A stretch of 64,000 bases of DNA from Achromobacter sp. B7 (GCF_003600685.1 NZ_CP032084.1:1550001-1614000), one strand, 5' to 3'. Positions 1-8,811 are shown, counted from the stretch's first letter. Translations and numbers: made by a program. Notes: a model not told the origin generated them from the sequence alone.

Positions 1-1
1 C

Positions 2-1138
2 AAGCACAAGCGCGTGGCGGGCGACGGCATCGACTTTTCCCTCTTGACCGACGGGCTCGAAGCCGAGCGCGAGCAGGGCATCACGATTGACGTGGCCTAC
101 CGGTACTTTTCTACACCCGCGCGCAAATTCATCATTGCCGATGCGCCCGGCCACGAGCAATACACGCGCAATATGGTCACGGGCGCGTCCACGGCGGACG
201 TGGCCGTGATCCTCATCGACGCCACGCGCGCGGCCGACGGCAAGCTGCTGCCGCAGACCAAGCGGCACAGCACCATTGCGCGGCTGCTGGGTATCCGCCA
301 CATCGTGGTGGCCGTGAACAAGATGGACCTGGTCGATTGGGATCGCGCCGTGTTCGAGCGCATTCGCGATGCGTATGCCGAACTCGCCGCCAAGCTTGGC
401 ATCGCACATTTCGATGCGCTGCCGCTGTCGGCGCTGAATGGCGACAACGTCGTGACGCTGTCGCCCAAGACGCCCTGGTACGAGGGCCAGCCTTTGCTGG
501 CGCTGTTGGAATCGTTGGATCTTGCCAGCGACGGCCGTGCCTTGCCGCTGCGCTTTCCCGTGCAGTGGGTGGCGCGGCACGGGGGTGATCAGAAAGAAGA
601 CTTTCGCGGTTATGCCGGCCGGTTGGCCAGCGGCGTGCTGCGCGCGGGCGACGCCATCACCGTGCAACCGTCGGGCGTCAGTGCGGTGGTGCGCGAAGTC
701 CGCGTCTTTGACCGCGTGCTGGACGAGGCGGTGGCGGGCGACTCGGTCACGGTGGTGCTGGATCGCGATGTCGACGTGTCGCGCGGTGATGTCATCGTGC
801 ACACGGCGGCGCCGGCGCAAGTCACGCGCGAGTTCGAAGCCGAGCTGTGCTGGCTGGATGCGCAAGCGTTGAACCCGGCGCGCAAGTATCTGTTGAAGTC
901 GGGCACGCGGCTGACGTCGGCAAAGATTCGCGCGGTGCTCTCGCATCGCGACATCCACGAATTGCAGGAAGTCGAGAACACCGAAGGCACCTTGCAGATG
1001 AACGACATCGGTCGCGTGACGTTCACCACGCGCGAGGCGTTGGCGGTGGATCGGTACGCTGATGTGCCGACGACCGGCGCCTTCATTCTGATCGATGAAG
1101 CCACGCATCAGACGGCTGCGGCGGGCATGTTGCGCTAG
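2..1138 (+). CDS. cysN: Sulfate adenylyltransferase subunit 1 (CysN), 5' end outside window
   Basis: GTPase subunit of ATP sulfurylase, which with CysD makes adenosine 5'-phosphosulfate in assimilatory sulfate reduction. The reading frame is open from base 2, so roughly the first 80-100 codons, including the P-loop, lie upstream. Visible motifs are EREQGITIDVAYRYF (switch I), DAPGHEQYTRNM (G3) and NKMDLV (G4), followed by elongation-factor-like beta-barrel domains. About 379 codons are present; family members run about 430-480 residues. No APS kinase (CysC) domain is fused at the C terminus, since the protein ends shortly after the second barrel. A strong terminator follows, so it is probably the last gene of its operon; cysD would be expected just upstream. 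Confidence 0.95.
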   Translation, partial: KHKRVAGDGIDFSLLTDGLEAEREQGITIDVAYRYFSTPARKFIIADAPGHEQYTRNMVTGASTADVAVILIDATRAADGKLLPQTKRHSTIARLLGIRHIVVAVNKMDLVDWDRAVFERIRDAYAELAAKLGIAHFDALPLSALNGDNVVTLSPKTPWYEGQPLLALLESLDLASDGRALPLRFPVQWVARHGGDQKEDFRGYAGRLASGVLRAGDAITVQPSGVSAVVREVRVFDRVLDEAVAGDSVTVVLDRDVDVSRGDVIVHTAAPAQVTREFEAELCWLDAQALNPARKYLLKSGTRLTSAKIRAVLSHRDIHELQEVENTEGTLQMNDIGRVTFTTREALAVDRYADVPTTGAFILIDEATHQTAAAGMLR

Positions 1139-1143
1139 GGTGG

Positions 1144-1182
1144 AATCGGGCCGGAAAACAACGGACTTTCGGCCCGATTTTT
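1144..1182 (+). terminator. Rho-independent terminator after cysN
   Basis: The arms AATCGGGCC (1144-1152) and GGCCCGATT (1171-1179) are extended by a GAAA/TTTC pairing and followed by a run of T. It lies 6 bp after the cysN stop codon. Confidence 0.85.
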
Positions 1183-1314
1183 GATGTTGTATTTCTTCCA
1201 AACCTAATGCTGGTGCGGGTTTTCGGGCGATATCGCCTGATGAAATCGATTTGTTCAGACGCGCCTCGCGTCTTGCGGTAAAGTGGGGCTGTCTTACGGA
1301 AAGGCTTTTGGTGC

Positions 1315-1343
1315 TTGTCAAAACCACTGTGTTTTTGTACAGT
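1315..1343 (+). promoter_or_regulatory. Promoter overlapped by a LexA (SOS) box
   Basis: A -35 TTGTCA (1315-1320) and a -10-like TACAGT (1338-1343) are separated by 17 bp. The sequence at 1327-1342 is CTGT-N8-ACAG, a perfect match to the LexA half-site pattern, and it covers the spacer and the -10. The expected transcription start, about 7 nt after the -10, falls on or next to the ATG at 1351. The gene therefore looks SOS-regulated and possibly leaderless. As I recall, PA0069 of Pseudomonas aeruginosa, the family namesake, is a LexA-regulated gene, which supports the reading. Confidence 0.75.
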
Positions 1344-1350
1344 AGTTTTT

Positions 1351-2886
1351 ATGGCACGCACCGATCATTCTTTTCCCGCCGGTTCTGGGTCCCCGGCTGC
1401 CGCCCCCGCCGCCTTGCGCGGTCGGGGTGCGGTTACTAATGTTCGGCATCGCTTTCAGCGCGATGACCGTGTGCAGGTCGACGACGGTTGGTCCGGTTCA
1501 GGCCTGCCGGCGGATTTCGTAGAATCCGTCCCCGACTCTTTCTCCGACTCCTTTTCCGATACATTCACGGATTCCGCTTCGGGCGATTCTCCTGAAGCCG
1601 GGTCCGGCTCCGCGCACGCGCCGAGGGCTGGCGCGCGCTCCGGCGCCGCAGTCATCCCCATCGTTCCTGATACGCGGCTGGCTCCGCCCGCACCCAAGAC
1701 AACCGTCACGGCCGAAGAAGCGCGCAAGATGCTGTCGCGCAATGACTCGCCCGATATCCCCTTCGACGTTGCGGTAAACCCGTATCGCGGATGCGAGCAC
1801 GGCTGCGTGTACTGCTATGCGCGGCCCACGCATTCGTATTTGGGCATGTCGCCCGGGCTGGACTTCGAAACCCGCCTGGTGGCCAAGGCAAACGCCGTGG
1901 ATGCGCTGCGCGCCGAACTGGGGCGCCCCGGCTACAAGCCGTCGCCCATCAATATCGGTTCCGCCACTGACGCTTACCAGCCCATCGAACGCGATTGGCG
2001 GCTGACGCGCGGCATGCTGGAACTGATGCTGGAAACCCGGCATCCCGTCACCATCGTCACGAAAAACGCGCTGGTCGCCCGGGATCTCGATCTGCTTGCA
2101 GCGCTGGCTGAGCAGAATCTGGTGGTCGTCTATATCAGCATCACCACGCTGGACGCCGGCATGGCGCGCACGCTGGAGCCGCGTGCCGCAGCGCCGTGGC
2201 GGCGGCTGGAAGCTGTGCGCAGCCTTACGGATGCCGGCGTGCCGGTCGGCGTGCTGGTGGCGCCTGTCATCCCGTTCATCAATGATGAATCCATGGAACA
2301 CATCCTCCACGAATCCAAGGCGGCCGGCGCGCATTACGCCAGCTACACCGTCGTGCGCCTGCCCTGGGAGGTCAAAACCCTGTTCGAGGATTGGCTTAAC
2401 GCCCATTACCCCGACCGCGCCCAGCGCGTGCTGCACCGCATAGAAGACCTGCGCAACGGTCGCCGCAATGACCCTAATTTTGGCTCGCGCATGCGTGGCA
2501 CCGGCATCTGGGCAGACTTGCTGCGCCAGCGCTTCGCCGTCGCGACCCGCAAGCTGGGGCTGAACCGCCACAGGCTCGCGCTGGACTGCGATCGCTTCCA
2601 GCCGCCGCTGGCGGCGGGCGCCACGCCGTCTCTGTTTTCGGCGGGCCCGCTTGCAGGGCAGGGCACGGCCTCTTCGGCTGTGTCCGCAGCAGTGGCGTCG
2701 TCGGCCGGCTCTGCGGTGACTGTGCCCGCTACCCCTTCCTCTACCGCTTTCCTATCCCCGGTTGGCGCGCAAGCGTCTTCAGGGGTCCCCCTTTCTGACG
2801 GCCTGCCGGCAGTTTCCGGCGGCTATGGCCGCGGGGCGCGCCAGTTGCAGGCGCTGGCGGCCGGCCAGTTGTCGCTGTTCGATTGA
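1351..2886 (+). CDS. PA0069-family radical SAM protein
   Basis: A 511-residue radical SAM protein distantly related to spore photoproduct lyase (SplB-like). The cluster-binding CxxxCxxC lies at about Cys148, Cys152 and Cys155 in the context NPYRGCEHGCVYCYARP, preceded by the family motif SRNDSPDIPFD. The N terminus carries GRGAVTN, also typical of the family. I chose the ATG at 1351. A TTG at 1315 is in frame but lies inside the promoter and LexA box, and there is no Shine-Dalgarno before 1351. Residues about 62-77 are a D-S-F-S tetrapeptide repeat made by a 12-bp tandem array, and the last 100 or so residues are low-complexity A/S/P. The substrate is unknown. The LexA box suggests a role in DNA damage or repair, but this is inference. 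Confidence 0.9.
   Translation: MARTDHSFPAGSGSPAAAPAALRGRGAVTNVRHRFQRDDRVQVDDGWSGSGLPADFVESVPDSFSDSFSDTFTDSASGDSPEAGSGSAHAPRAGARSGAAVIPIVPDTRLAPPAPKTTVTAEEARKMLSRNDSPDIPFDVAVNPYRGCEHGCVYCYARPTHSYLGMSPGLDFETRLVAKANAVDALRAELGRPGYKPSPINIGSATDAYQPIERDWRLTRGMLELMLETRHPVTIVTKNALVARDLDLLAALAEQNLVVVYISITTLDAGMARTLEPRAAAPWRRLEAVRSLTDAGVPVGVLVAPVIPFINDESMEHILHESKAAGAHYASYTVVRLPWEVKTLFEDWLNAHYPDRAQRVLHRIEDLRNGRRNDPNFGSRMRGTGIWADLLRQRFAVATRKLGLNRHRLALDCDRFQPPLAAGATPSLFSAGPLAGQGTASSAVSAAVASSAGSAVTVPATPSSTAFLSPVGAQASSGVPLSDGLPAVSGGYGRGARQLQALAAGQLSLFD
1534..1581 (+). repeat. In-frame 12-bp tandem array (4 units) inside the radical SAM gene
   Basis: Units start at 1534, 1546, 1558 and 1570 (for example GACTCTTTCTCC, then GACTCCTTTTCC). 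They encode DSFS, DSFS, DTFT and DSAS in a linker between the N-terminal motif and the radical SAM core. Confidence 0.8.
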
Positions 2887-2948
2887 TCACGGCCGCTCGC
2901 CGTGTCGGCCGCTGCGGCGGCGTGGAATCGTTTCTTCAAGGAGTTCTC

Positions 2949-3446
2949 ATGAACACCGCTGATTTTTCCGTTTTGTCGGATGAGCTCATCGTCTCGTTGA
3001 ACCCGCTGCGCCGTGGCGCGTATCGAGCCCGCGCCGCTTGCGCCAAGCTGGCGGGCCTGGCCATGCCGTGGAATACCGCGTCCGCCGGTGACGAACCGCG
3101 CCAGCGCAGCCGCTCGGGCACGTCTCCCGCGCGCTGGCCGTTCCCGCCCACGCCGGCCCAAGAGGGCGGCTTGGTCGAGCGCGCGGCAACGCGCGGGATC
3201 CCATCGGGCGTGACACCGTTGCCGGTGCCTGCCGTCACCCCCACGATGGCGCCCGCCTTGTCACCTGCCATGGCCCCCGCTTTGCCGGTGTCGGCGGTAC
3301 GCGAGCGCAGTCTGGGCAACGCCACCGTTGAACCCGTAACGTCGCAAGTCACCATGAAGGCCATGGTGCTGGATGTGGTGATGGTGTTGGCGTGGGGCGC
3401 AATCATCCCCGGCCTGATGTGGCTTGGAGCCGCCGCTGGCTTCTGA
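2949..3446 (+). CDS. Hypothetical protein with C-terminal membrane segment
   Basis: A 165-residue protein I do not recognise. The ATG at 2949 has a good Shine-Dalgarno (AAGGAG, 2938-2943); the frame is open further upstream but without a better start. The N-terminal part (SDELIVSLNPLRRGAYRARA) is basic. The middle is proline/alanine rich, with MAPAL repeated at 24-bp spacing. The last 30 residues form one hydrophobic helix (VVMVLAWGAIIPGLMW). It lies 62 bp after the radical SAM gene and may share its transcript. The function cannot be inferred; a small inner-membrane protein of restricted phylogenetic range is the best description. Confidence 0.6.
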   Translation: MNTADFSVLSDELIVSLNPLRRGAYRARAACAKLAGLAMPWNTASAGDEPRQRSRSGTSPARWPFPPTPAQEGGLVERAATRGIPSGVTPLPVPAVTPTMAPALSPAMAPALPVSAVRERSLGNATVEPVTSQVTMKAMVLDVVMVLAWGAIIPGLMWLGAAAGF

Positions 3447-3550
3447 ATCGCCTGGGCTCGATTTTCAAACAATCACGACTGATACATTGAACGGTCACGG
3501 CAGGCTAGGCGAGCGCCAAGCTTCACGTCGGCGAGCTCAGCGTGGCAGGC

Positions 3551-4423
3551 TTAGCTGGAGCCCAGCAGCACCACGCCCACCAGAATGGATACGCAGCCGG
3601 CCAACCGGCCCGGCCCGACCTTTTCGCGCAGCAGGAACATGCCGGCCAGGGTGCCCAGCATCATCGACATTTCGCGGGCAGGCGCCACCAGGCTTAACGG
3701 CGCGCCGTTGCGCAGCGCATATAGCACCAGGATGTACCCCAACGGAGACAGCAGGCCCACGGCCAGCGCGAGATGCCAGTGTCCGCGCATGGACTGCCAG
3801 GCTTGCGCGCGCCGGCCCATCATGTGGGGCGTCATCATGGCGGTGCGCGTTACGCATGTGAACCAATCGAACAGCACGGGGCTGATCAACAGAACCTTCA
3901 CGCCATAGGCGTCCACCACGGTGTAGGCGGCGATGAACAGGCCGATCACCACGCCCCAGCGCACGCCGATCCACGCTTGGGCCTGCTTGAAGATGGTCAG
4001 ACGCCCTTGGGTGGCGATCATCAGCACGCCGATCACCACGCACAGCATGCCGACAATGCCGGTGCCGGTGGCGGGTTCGCCCAGCAGCAGGAATGCCCCC
4101 GTCGTGGAAAGCAGCGGGCCGGTGCCTCGCGCAATCGGATACACCACGGACAGGTCGGCAACCTGATAGCCGCGTTGCAGGCAAAGGCTGTAGCCCAGAT
4201 GCAACAGGCTGGATGTCAGGATGGCGCCGACGACGGGCCACGTCCATGTCATGCCGTCGTGGATCAGCACCCAGATGACCCAGGGGGCGTACAGCAACGA
4301 GGCGCACAGCCCGTAGGCAAACACAAAAGGCGCGCCCACCATGGCCGCGCGCTTGGCAAGCAGGTTCCACGTAGCGTGGGCCATCGCCGCCAGGACGACC
4401 AATATCAGGGACGTATACGACAT
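3551..4423 (-). CDS. EamA/DMT-family transporter
   Basis: A 290-residue inner-membrane protein with about ten hydrophobic segments and the duplicated EamA architecture of drug/metabolite exporters. The start codon for MSYTSLILVVLAAMAHATWN at 4423 places the first helix at the N terminus; the frame runs on upstream to 4477, but that extension is not helix-like. The second half carries the usual motif region YALRNGAPLSLVAPAREMSM. It is transcribed divergently from rplS and convergently with the preceding gene. The substrate (amino acid, nucleoside or other metabolite) cannot be read from sequence. Confidence 0.85.
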   Translation of the reverse strand: MSYTSLILVVLAAMAHATWNLLAKRAAMVGAPFVFAYGLCASLLYAPWVIWVLIHDGMTWTWPVVGAILTSSLLHLGYSLCLQRGYQVADLSVVYPIARGTGPLLSTTGAFLLLGEPATGTGIVGMLCVVIGVLMIATQGRLTIFKQAQAWIGVRWGVVIGLFIAAYTVVDAYGVKVLLISPVLFDWFTCVTRTAMMTPHMMGRRAQAWQSMRGHWHLALAVGLLSPLGYILVLYALRNGAPLSLVAPAREMSMMLGTLAGMFLLREKVGPGRLAGCVSILVGVVLLGSS

Positions 4424-4526
4424 GAGGGAACAGCGCCGAATGACGTGTTTGTTACAGAAGCCGCTAGGGTACAGCAAGCTGCCGGAAGGGCGCCATTCTA
4501 CCCGACGGCCTAGCCAACTTTTGGTG

Positions 4527-4532
4527 TAGAAT
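4527..4532 (+). promoter_or_regulatory. Candidate -10 element for rplS
   Basis: TAGAAT preceded by TG (GGTGTAGAAT), 110 bp before the rplS start, in the rplS/EamA divergent region. No convincing -35 is visible at 17 bp, so it may rely on the TG extension. The remaining leader up to 4641 holds no recognisable ORF. Confidence 0.4.
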
Positions 4533-4641
4533 CATTGGTTTGCCAAATCTCATCCTCTGCTTGCGGCACCAGTAACAACATCGGTAAAAAACGAACGGCA
4601 AAAGTTTTAGCCCGCAAAGACATGATGATCTAGGAGTTCTC

Positions 4642-5022
4642 ATGAACCTTATCGCTATCCTGGAACAGGAAGAAATTGCCCGTCTGACCGGCGGCCAAGC
4701 CAAGCCTGAATTTGCTCCTGGTGACACCGTCATCGTGAGCGTGAACGTCGTTGAAGGCACCCGCAAGCGCGTGCAGGCTTTCGAAGGCGTTGTTATCGCC
4801 AAGCGCAATCGCGGCCTGAACTCCGCGTTCACCGTGCGCAAGATTTCGTCGGGTGAAGCCGTGGAACGTACGTTCCAGCTGTACTCGCCGCAAATCGCCG
4901 GCATCGAAGTCAAGCGCCGCGGCGACGTGCGCCGCGCCAAGCTGTACTACCTGCGCAACCGCTCGGGCAAGTCGGCACGTATCAAGGAAAAGCTGGTCAG
5001 CAAGCAAGCCTCGGCGGCTTGA
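4642..5022 (+). CDS. rplS: 50S ribosomal protein L19
   Basis: A 126-residue L19 at the 30S-50S interface. Typical family sequence includes FAPGDTV-like ([16 protein letters not shown]), [17 protein letters not shown] and [20 protein letters not shown]. The start ATG has Shine-Dalgarno AGGAG (4633-4637). In many proteobacteria rplS closes an rpsP-rimM-trmD-rplS operon; here its upstream neighbour is a divergent transporter, so rplS stands alone with its own promoter and terminator. Confidence 0.98.
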   Translation: MNLIAILEQEEIARLTGGQAKPEFAPGDTVIVSVNVVEGTRKRVQAFEGVVIAKRNRGLNSAFTVRKISSGEAVERTFQLYSPQIAGIEVKRRGDVRRAKLYYLRNRSGKSARIKEKLVSKQASAA

Positions 5023-5101
5023 TCGCTTATCGGCACACGGCCCTACCAGTGTCGGACGTTCGCGCCATTCAGCGTTTCCGTCCGGCACAGGTTTCCGGGT
5101 T

Positions 5102-5134
5102 AAAAAGGCACCTGCGAGGGTGCCTTTTTCTTTT
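5102..5134 (+). terminator. Rho-independent terminator after rplS
   Basis: The arms AAAAAGGCACC (5102-5112) and GGTGCCTTTTT (5119-5129) flank a 6-nt loop, with a T-rich tail. The next gene starts 11 bp beyond it. Confidence 0.9.
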
Positions 5135-5145
5135 AGCAAAGCCGT

Positions 5146-5877
5146 ATGTCTGATTCCTCGTATTCTGCGCGGCCTCGACGGCCGCTTGTGCGCCCGGGCT
5201 TCGATCCGGCAACGCAACCGTGGGTAGTGGCCAATGATTCTCTGCCGGCCGTACCTGCCAGCCTGTTGACCCCGGATCGCCTGCGGGGCACGCTGAACCA
5301 GCCATCCACCTGGACGCTGGAGCTTTCGCGCGACAACGATCTGCGATACCCCGGCCGCGAGGGCACACCGGTGCCCGCGGCCGTGTTGATTCCGCTGGTC
5401 ACGCGCGACGACGGCGTACACATCATGCTGACCCAGCGCGCCGCGCATCTGCATGACCACGCGGGGCAGATCAGCTTTCCGGGTGGCCGCATCGAAACCA
5501 GCGACCCTACACCCGTGGCCGCTGCCTTGCGCGAAGCGCAGGAAGAAACCGGATTGCCGGAAGACCATGTGGAAGTGTTGGGCAGCATGCCGCCCTACCT
5601 GACGGCGACGGGTTTTTCGATCATTCCGGTGGTGTCGTTGGTGCGGCCCGGTTTTGAACTGGCGCCCGACGCGTTCGAGGTAGCTGAAGTGTTTGAAGTG
5701 CCGCTGTCGTTCCTGATGGACCCGGCCAATCATCGGCTGTACGAGGCCAGGCTGGACGACGGACGCGTGCGCAATTACTACGGGATGCCCTACGGCAAGC
5801 ATTTCATCTGGGGGGCAACGGCGGGCATGTTGCGCAACCTCTATCACCTGCTGCGCCACGGATTGCAGCCGCGCTGA
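5146..5877 (+). CDS. Nudix CoA pyrophosphatase
   Basis: A 243-residue Nudix hydrolase predicted to cleave coenzyme A to 3',5'-ADP and 4'-phosphopantetheine. The UPF0035/NudL signature precedes the Nudix box: LTQRAAHLHDHAGQISFPGG, then the catalytic segment ALREAQEETGL with the metal-binding glutamates. The ATG at 5146 sits just after the rplS terminator. The N-terminal 60 residues are less conserved. It is followed by a terminator and convergent rsgA, so it is probably monocistronic. Confidence 0.92.
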   Translation: MSDSSYSARPRRPLVRPGFDPATQPWVVANDSLPAVPASLLTPDRLRGTLNQPSTWTLELSRDNDLRYPGREGTPVPAAVLIPLVTRDDGVHIMLTQRAAHLHDHAGQISFPGGRIETSDPTPVAAALREAQEETGLPEDHVEVLGSMPPYLTATGFSIIPVVSLVRPGFELAPDAFEVAEVFEVPLSFLMDPANHRLYEARLDDGRVRNYYGMPYGKHFIWGATAGMLRNLYHLLRHGLQPR

Positions 5878-5928
5878 CGGTATGGCCGAAAGCGGGCCAG
5901 ACCATCGCGCTATTTGTCCGTGCAATAG

Positions 5929-5954
5929 AAAACGGCCCTTGCGGGCCGTTTTTG
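5929..5954. terminator. Terminator between the Nudix gene and rsgA, likely bidirectional
   Basis: The arms AAACGGCCC (5930-5938) and GGGCCGTTT (5943-5951) are flanked by A-rich sequence on one side and T-rich on the other, and lie between convergent genes. Confidence 0.8.
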
Positions 5955-6001
5955 TTGCCGTGGCCTTTATGGCCATCGCGGCGTTCGCGAGCAGCCCAAA
6001 A

Positions 6002-6958
6002 TCAATAGCGCTGCTGACCCGCCAGATTCTCTTCAAGAATGCGCTCGTATAGCGCGTAGCGCAGCGGGTTGATCTTGCCTGCCTGCAGGGCGGCCACTAC
6101 GCCGCAGCCCGGTTCACGGCGGTGCGTGCAATTGTAGAAGCGGCATTCCTCGATAGGCTGCGCAAATTCAGGGAAGCCGCGGATGATGTCGTCGCGCGTC
6201 AGGTGTTGCAAGCCGAACGCCTGGAACCCGGGCGAATCGATCAGGTCACCGCCGGGATCGGGCAGGTGATAAAGCCGCGTGCTGGTCGTGGTGTGCTTGC
6301 CCATGTCCAACGCCGTGGAGTGTTCGCGCGTGGCCGCGCGCGCGTCCGGGATCAATGCGTTAAGCAGCGTGGACTTGCCCATGCCGCTTTGACCCAGCAG
6401 CAGATTGGTGCGCCCGGCCAGACGAGGCGCCAGCAGCGTGTGCACTTTTTCAGGTTCCAGCGCGCTGAGCTCGACCACGGGCACGCCCAACGCCGCAATC
6501 GGCGCCAGGCGGGCGCGGGCGGCGGGCAATTCTTCCGTCAGGTCGGTCTTGTTCAAGACGATCAGCGGCGAGATGCCCGCGCTCCAGGCGCCGGCCAGGG
6601 CTCGCCCGGTCAGGTCGTCGGAGAAGGTCGGCTGCACCGCGATCACGATCAACAACTGGTCGACGTTGGAGGCGAACTGCTTGGACCGCATCTCGTCGGA
6701 CCGGTACAGCAGGTTGGTGCGCGGCAGGATCGCGTCGATCGCGCCTTCGTCCTTGCCTTGCGGGGCAATGCGCACGCGGTCGCCGACGGCGGCGCCGGCC
6801 TTTTTGCCGCGGGGAAAGCACTTGCGCAGCGATCCGTCGGCAAGCTCAACGGTGTAGTGGCGTCCGTGCGCGGCGATGATGCGGCCGTCCAGCTGGCCGT
6901 CCACGGCGTCGGTCATGGGCGCTGCCACGCCGTTTCTGGCATTGCGCGGGGCGCTCAT
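6002..6958 (-). CDS. rsgA: Ribosome small subunit-dependent GTPase A
   Basis: A 318-residue circularly permuted GTPase that acts late in 30S subunit assembly. G4 (NKTD, about 136-139) precedes G1 (GQSGMGKS, about 189-196) and G3 (DSPGF, about 241-245), the diagnostic permutation. The C-terminal zinc site is Cys272, Cys277, His279 and Cys285 (CRFYNCTHRREPGC). The N-terminal OB fold covers about residues 20-80. The ATG overlaps the TGA of the upstream M48 protease gene as ATGA, which supports this start and indicates translational coupling. Confidence 0.97.
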   Translation of the reverse strand: MSAPRNARNGVAAPMTDAVDGQLDGRIIAAHGRHYTVELADGSLRKCFPRGKKAGAAVGDRVRIAPQGKDEGAIDAILPRTNLLYRSDEMRSKQFASNVDQLLIVIAVQPTFSDDLTGRALAGAWSAGISPLIVLNKTDLTEELPAARARLAPIAALGVPVVELSALEPEKVHTLLAPRLAGRTNLLLGQSGMGKSTLLNALIPDARAATREHSTALDMGKHTTTSTRLYHLPDPGGDLIDSPGFQAFGLQHLTRDDIIRGFPEFAQPIEECRFYNCTHRREPGCGVVAALQAGKINPLRYALYERILEENLAGQQRY

Positions 6959-8205
6959 GCGGTGGGCGCCATCAGGTGGCGGATGCGCTCGGCGGCGGGG
7001 GGATGGCTATCGTAGAAGGCGGAATGCACAGGGTCGGGAGTCAGCGTAGCGGCGTTGTCGTCGTAGAGTTTGACCAGCGCGGACACCAGATGTTGCGGCG
7101 AACTCTGCTCGGCCGCATAGCGGTCCGCTTCGAATTCGTCGCGACGCGAGTACCAGCTGGCCAACGGCGTGAACATGAAAGTAAAAACGGGAATGACCAG
7201 GAAGAACAGCAGCAACGCCATCGCGTCGTTGCGTCCGCCCAGTTGGGGCACCACACCCAGGTCCATGTAGAACCAGGGTTGTTGCGATACCCAGCCCAGG
7301 ATGGCAAAAAAGGCCAGCGCGGCGCCAAAGCTGAAGGCGACGCGCTTGATGATATGACGCTTGGCGAAATGACCCAGTTCGTGGGCCAACACCGCTTCAA
7401 TTTCATCGCCGTTCAGGCGCGCCAGCAGGGTGTCGAAAAACACGATGCGGCGCGACCTTCCAAAGCCGGTGAAATAGGCATTGCCGTGCGCGGACCGGCG
7501 CGAGCCGTCCATGACGAACAGTCCGTTCAGCGCGAAGCCGCAGCGCTGGGCCAGCCGTTGGATGCGGCCGGCCAGGTCCGGGTCGGACAGCGGCGTGAAT
7601 TTATTGAAAAGCGGGGCAATGAACATCGGGTAGACGATCAGCAGCGCCAGGTTGAACACCGTCCACAGCGCCCACGCCCAGACCCACCAGTAGGCGCCCG
7701 CGCTGCCCATCAACCACAGCACAGCGGCGGCCAGCGGCAGGCCCAGCACGGCGGCAACCAGCAGGCCCTTGGCCGTGTCGGCAATGAATAGCTCGGGCGT
7801 CATCCGGTTGAAGCCAAAACGCGCCTCAAGCTTGAACTGCCGCCACAGCGTGAAAGGCAGGCCCAGCACGCCAAGCACCAGCGCCACCACGACCAGCAAA
7901 AGCATCTGGCGCAAAAAATCATTGCTGGTAAGCTGCCCAACCATCAGGTCGATGAATTGCAAGCCGCCCATCAACGTCAGGCAGACCAGCAAAATGGCGT
8001 CGTAGGTGCGTTCAAGCATGCCCAGTTTGACGCGGGCGATGGTGTAATCGGCCGCGCGCTGATGGCTGGTCAGGCCGATGCGAGGCGAAAATTCATCCGG
8101 CACGCGATCGCGGTTACGCGCCACGTGGCGGATCTGGCGACCGGCCAGCCACAGGCGCACGGCAATATCGGCCAGCAGGAAAGCAACGAACAGCAGTGTG
8201 AACAT
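6955..8205 (-). CDS. M48 family metalloprotease (Ste24/CAAX protease-like)
   Basis: A 416-residue integral-membrane zinc metalloprotease of the Ste24 type (peptidase M48). The zinc motif is HELGH in AVLAHELGHFAKRH, with the third ligand expected in the downstream EFEADRYAAE segment. An N-terminal M48_N domain with several transmembrane helices precedes the catalytic part. It is distinct from HtpX, which is also in this window (56166-57047). It is co-transcribed with rsgA (4-bp overlap) and divergent from orn across 60 bp. Confidence 0.93.
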   Translation of the reverse strand: MFTLLFVAFLLADIAVRLWLAGRQIRHVARNRDRVPDEFSPRIGLTSHQRAADYTIARVKLGMLERTYDAILLVCLTLMGGLQFIDLMVGQLTSNDFLRQMLLLVVVALVLGVLGLPFTLWRQFKLEARFGFNRMTPELFIADTAKGLLVAAVLGLPLAAAVLWLMGSAGAYWWVWAWALWTVFNLALLIVYPMFIAPLFNKFTPLSDPDLAGRIQRLAQRCGFALNGLFVMDGSRRSAHGNAYFTGFGRSRRIVFFDTLLARLNGDEIEAVLAHELGHFAKRHIIKRVAFSFGAALAFFAILGWVSQQPWFYMDLGVVPQLGGRNDAMALLLFFLVIPVFTFMFTPLASWYSRRDEFEADRYAAEQSSPQHLVSALVKLYDDNAATLTPDPVHSAFYDSHPPAAERIRHLMAPTA

Positions 8206-8265
8206 GGGCGAAGCGTTTTGCTCAGTAGGGATGTGCGAAAATCGCGTGTTTTATAGGCAAATTAT

Positions 8266-8811
8266 ATGGCTGTGAACGAAAATCGCCTGGTCTGGCTCGA
8301 CATGGAAATGACCGGGCTGGATCCCGAGAAAGAACGCATCATCGAGGTGGCCGTCGTGGTGACGGAACCCGACCTGACGGTCGTGGCCGAAGGCCCGGTG
8401 CTGGTCGTCCACCAGCCTGACAGCCTGCTTGACGCCATGGACAACTGGAATAAATCCACCCATGGCAAAAGCGGCCTGATCGACAAGGTGCGCGCGTCCA
8501 CGGTGTCCGAAGCGCAGGCAGAGGATACGCTCTTGGCGTTTTTGGCGCAGCATGTGCCGGCGGGTAAGTCGCCGTTGTGCGGCAACACCATCAGCCAGGA
8601 TCGCCGCTTCATGTTTGCGTACATGCCGCGCCTGGAGCAGTTTTTCCACTACCGCAACCTGGATGTCAGCACGCTGAAGGAATTGGCGCGCCGCTGGGCG
8701 CCGGCCGTGTACAAGGGCTTTGAGAAAAAGAGCCGCCACGAAGCGCTGGCCGACATCTACGAGTCCATCGACGAACTCAAGTACTACCGCGAGCACCTGC
8801 TGAAGGTGTAG
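8266..8811 (+). CDS. orn: Oligoribonuclease
   Basis: A 181-residue DEDDh 3'-5' exonuclease that degrades di- to pentaribonucleotides, including pGpG. Visible motifs are the ExoI DxE in [13 protein letters not shown], the ExoII region [11 protein letters not shown], and the Exo[14 protein letters not shown] with the catalytic histidine and aspartate. The length matches the family. It is divergent from the M48 protease gene. Confidence 0.98.
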   Translation: MAVNENRLVWLDMEMTGLDPEKERIIEVAVVVTEPDLTVVAEGPVLVVHQPDSLLDAMDNWNKSTHGKSGLIDKVRASTVSEAQAEDTLLAFLAQHVPAGKSPLCGNTISQDRRFMFAYMPRLEQFFHYRNLDVSTLKELARRWAPAVYKGFEKKSRHEALADIYESIDELKYYREHLLKV

